DNA from: Sphingomonas sp. Leaf33
GTDB lineage: Bacteria > Pseudomonadota > Alphaproteobacteria > Sphingomonadales > Sphingomonadaceae
Direction: 5' to 3'
Assembly: GCF_001421785.1 (NCBI RefSeq)
Contig: NZ_LMLB01000017.1
Location: 40,593-104,592, forward strand
Length of the DNA: 64,000 nucleotides
Shown here: piece after piece, positions 61,913 through 64,000 of the stretch
Layout: each line of letters opens with the position of its first letter
Position numbering within the stretch: the stretch's first letter is position 1
Notes under the pieces: generated by a model
Told to the model about the DNA's origin: nothing
Seen by the model: only the letters and a program-made list of their open reading frames with translations
Database searches by the model: none
Program-made: the position numbers and the translations under genes

Positions 61913-63175
61913 CTACAGGGTGGCGCGCGGCTCGGCTCGACGACGATAGAGCATCAGCATCGCGGCCCAGGTGAGGATCGACCAGATCGCGCATGTCGTC
62001 GCGGTGGCTGCCAACGCTGCGCCAAGGTTGTGCAGATGGCCGGCGATAGCGCCGGTCAGGATGGGGCCCAGTCCGACGCCGACGAACGTCACCGTGCCCA
62101 TCAAGGTCCCGTTACCTGACATCGCACCGTCCGCGGACAGGAGCTGCTGCCATCCGAAGATCGCGCCGAACAGCGCGATGGCCAACAGATAATAAGCCAC
62201 GACGAAGGCTGCGACCGTACCGGCAATACCGTCTGCCGCGACCCCGACACCGATGAAGCCGGAGGCCAGGATGACAGCTGCGACCACGACGAGCGGTGCG
62301 ATGTGAAAGCCCGTGCCCAGGCGTCGCATGAGCGTGCCACCTGTCAACTGACCGCCGGCACCGGCGACGATCGCCTGCACTCCCGCAACGGTGGCTGCGG
62401 TCGGAATGGTCAGCCCGCGTTCGTGCAGTAACGTCGGCAACCAGCCGACGAAGCCTTGAATGAGGACGAACGGCGCCGTAGCCAGCAGCAGGTAGGCGAA
62501 CTTGACTCCGGTGGGCGGGATGATCGACGTTCCCGCCTCAACCGTCGGCGCTGCAACCGAACGCTCCCGCGCATGCCAAAGCACCGCAAGGAGGATGAGG
62601 TTTGGAACTGTCGTGACGGCGAATACCCAGCGCCACGGCGCCCCAGCCGCCACGAACCATTGCAACGCCGCGACGGCTGCCGCTACCAGAAGCAACCCGG
62701 CGCCCCGCCCCAATGACGCAGCTGCAAGAAAACGTGCCATCTGACGCGTGCGCAGTGGCAGAACGACGCTTGCATCCGCCAGCAACGTCAACGCCGCAGG
62801 AATAAACAGCGCCTGGCCGAACCCGAGAACGGCTCGGACCAGGATCAATTCGGTAAGCGATCGGACGAAACCCGTGGCGAGGCTCGCCGCAGCGCCAAGC
62901 CCGACACCGACCAGAATGCGCCACGTCGCGTTGTTCGAAAACCGCGGAGGCAAGACGGCTAGCGCGACGAGGCCGATAACATATCCAAGCGTGAATATCG
63001 TACCCAGCATCGCCCCGGCGACCGCATCCGACATGGGGATATCGTGTCGAATGAGAGGCAGCAGTCCGGCGATCTTCGACCGGTCCGCGAACGCCAACAT
63101 ATGCCCGATCGCGAGCCAGAAACCCATCGATGCGGCAGACGGCTTGGTCATCGAATCTGAGATGCGTTTAGACAT
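61913..63175 (-). CDS. MFS transporter
   Basis: 420 residues with 12 predicted membrane helices. The family loop between helices 2 and 3 is LPPRFSNNATWRILVGVGLG. The first loop (FADRSKIAGLLPLIRHDIPM) is typical of metabolite:proton symporters. There is a long central cytoplasmic loop (WHARERSVAAPTVEAGTS). The substrate is not evident. It converges with the AraC-type gene, 34 bp apart. Confidence 0.88.
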   Translation of the reverse strand: MSKRISDSMTKPSAASMGFWLAIGHMLAFADRSKIAGLLPLIRHDIPMSDAVAGAMLGTIFTLGYVIGLVALAVLPPRFSNNATWRILVGVGLGAAASLATGFVRSLTELILVRAVLGFGQALFIPAALTLLADASVVLPLRTRQMARFLAAASLGRGAGLLLVAAAVAALQWFVAAGAPWRWVFAVTTVPNLILLAVLWHARERSVAAPTVEAGTSIIPPTGVKFAYLLLATAPFVLIQGFVGWLPTLLHERGLTIPTAATVAGVQAIVAGAGGQLTGGTLMRRLGTGFHIAPLVVVAAVILASGFIGVGVAADGIAGTVAAFVVAYYLLAIALFGAIFGWQQLLSADGAMSGNGTLMGTVTFVGVGLGPILTGAIAGHLHNLGAALAATATTCAIWSILTWAAMLMLYRRRAEPRATL

Positions 63176-63640
63176 TCCCGTGCCCAGTAGCGTTGACGTC
63201 GTTACCGCTGAAGGTGAAATCGACTTATCTCGCGAGTTTTAATCACAACGCCGTCGACGATCGCGTCACGTTCGAACGTCGCTCCACCGCTGTGTTCACT
63301 TTTTCCCGAGCCGGTATCTACAGGAGAGCGGCCGTGGCGCAGATTTGGGCACGATTGAAAAGGACTGTAGCTCTGATCGGGAAGTGATCTCAAACGGTCG
63401 GGCGCGTGCCGAGCTGCTCAAAGCGTTGCGCCTACTTATCGATCTGAAGCCGAGGCAGGGGGCGTGCTGGAGCGGTTCGTGGACCGGGCCGCTGGTGACG
63501 GCAGGGCAAGTAAGGGGGAGGCGCGGAATAAGATAGCCTTCCGCTTGCAGGGGCGCCTGAACAAATGGCCGAAGTTGGGAAGAAGGAAGAATGGTCTGAA
63601 TGTCTGCCGATGGGTCATCGCGACAGCGTCATAACTTTTA
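63176..63640. other. Gap of 465 bp, no supported gene
   Basis: Contains overlapping frames of about 60 codons on both strands with no ribosome-binding sites. The plus-strand piece LLKALRLLIDLKPRQGA around 63,415-63,470 has protein-like composition and might be a remnant, but I cannot name it. Confidence 0.4.
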
Positions 63641-64000
63641 TCAGTTATCGTCCTCTTCTGGTAAAATGTTCGGACCAAAGATACGTATGCGTTCGGCGCG
63701 GGCTTCCTGACGCTCTCGCCTGCGATCCGCTTCAAATTCGGCAAACTCGTCGAGCTTGCCCGTTGCCTTGCACGAGAGCCGTTCGAGTTCTGTTAGCTCG
63801 TCATCTGAAAGATTCTCGAGACTCCAGACCAGCTCAGCCTCTTCCGGCTCTGGCGTCCCGAATCGCTCCATCAGTTTGAGCCCTTGCTCCGCTGCTCGCT
63901 TACCACCGCTCACCGCGTCCCGTAGCGTCCGCATCAGGATCGCTTCCCCGACTGACACGGTACGGGTGTGTCCATCCATCCGCACTTGCACGGTTCTAGC
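63641..64000 (-). CDS. DUF5681-type protein, probably cut by the window edge
   Basis: The visible part reads RTVSVGEAILMRTLRDAVSG, then GKRAAEQGLKLMERFG and an acidic then basic tail ending ILPEEDDN. The VSVGEAILMRTLRDAVSGGKRAA stretch resembles the C-terminal half of DUF5681, whose N-terminal half is GNPKGRPKG-like and would lie beyond 64000. The frame is open to the window edge, so the GTG at 63991 is probably not the true start. DUF5681 genes often sit in prophage-like or integrated elements. Confidence 0.6.
   Translation of the reverse strand, partial: ARTVQVRMDGHTRTVSVGEAILMRTLRDAVSGGKRAAEQGLKLMERFGTPEPEEAELVWSLENLSDDELTELERLSCKATGKLDEFAEFEADRRRERQEARAERIRIFGPNILPEEDDN

Overview
The window is GC-rich DNA with long shadow frames on the opposite strand. 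Gene content and synteny suggest an alphaproteobacterium of the Sphingomonas type. Signs are a type II secretion (T2SS) cluster with gspL, gspM and gspN, a phasin, dxs, recN, an oligopeptidase B and aminopeptidase P pair, a TpsA/TpsB pair, and three families of palindromic intergenic repeats common in sphingomonads. This assignment is inferred from gene content and not from a marker gene.

Positions 1-27,200 look like stable chromosome. First is a T2SS cluster (gspG, gspL-M-E-F, gspN, gspJ-K) with a periplasmic-binding-fold protein inside it; gspC, D, H and I are not in the window. Housekeeping genes follow: sdaA, a phasin, gpmA, a dienelactone hydrolase, an M14-type carboxypeptidase with two small envelope proteins, rpmJ, a HAD hydrolase, a GNAT acetyltransferase, dxs, a RelE/Phd toxin-antitoxin pair, two alpha/beta hydrolases (one broken by an in-frame stop), recN, a DUF2059 protein, an S9 peptidase, aminopeptidase P and tRNA-Thr(GGT). 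Seven palindromic repeats and one half-copy lie here. One carries the apparent Shine-Dalgarno of gspF and another has become the leader of the GspJ prepilin.

Positions 27,233 to about 40,700 look like a genomic island. It begins just past the tRNA with a large serine recombinase and its usual DUF2924 and DUF3489 companions. Its cargo includes an AAA-ATPase/subtilase pair matching the ietAS plasmid-stability and anti-phage system. It also carries a tight three-gene operon (Ser/Thr kinase, small UvrD-like helicase, 495-residue protein of unknown fold) that I cannot match to a named defence system, and a GIY-YIG nuclease with a zinc-ribbon-like tail. I found no right attachment repeat, so the right edge is unknown.

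Positions 40,700-64,000 are mixed accessory and envelope functions. They include a large VIT/VWA/DUF2135 exported protein, a small RTX protein, a cytochrome P450, a PD-(D/E)XK-like nuclease and a secreted protein of unknown function. An operon of extradiol dioxygenase, QorB-like reductase and SDR sits divergent to a LysR regulator. Then come an orphan lasso-peptide B2 protease, a two-partner secretion pair with a GLUG-repeat exoprotein, an AraC-type regulator, an MFS transporter and a DUF5681-type protein running off the window end. Intergenic DNA from 30 to 54 kb repeatedly holds a degenerate 20-22 bp motif that I did not see in the first 27 kb.
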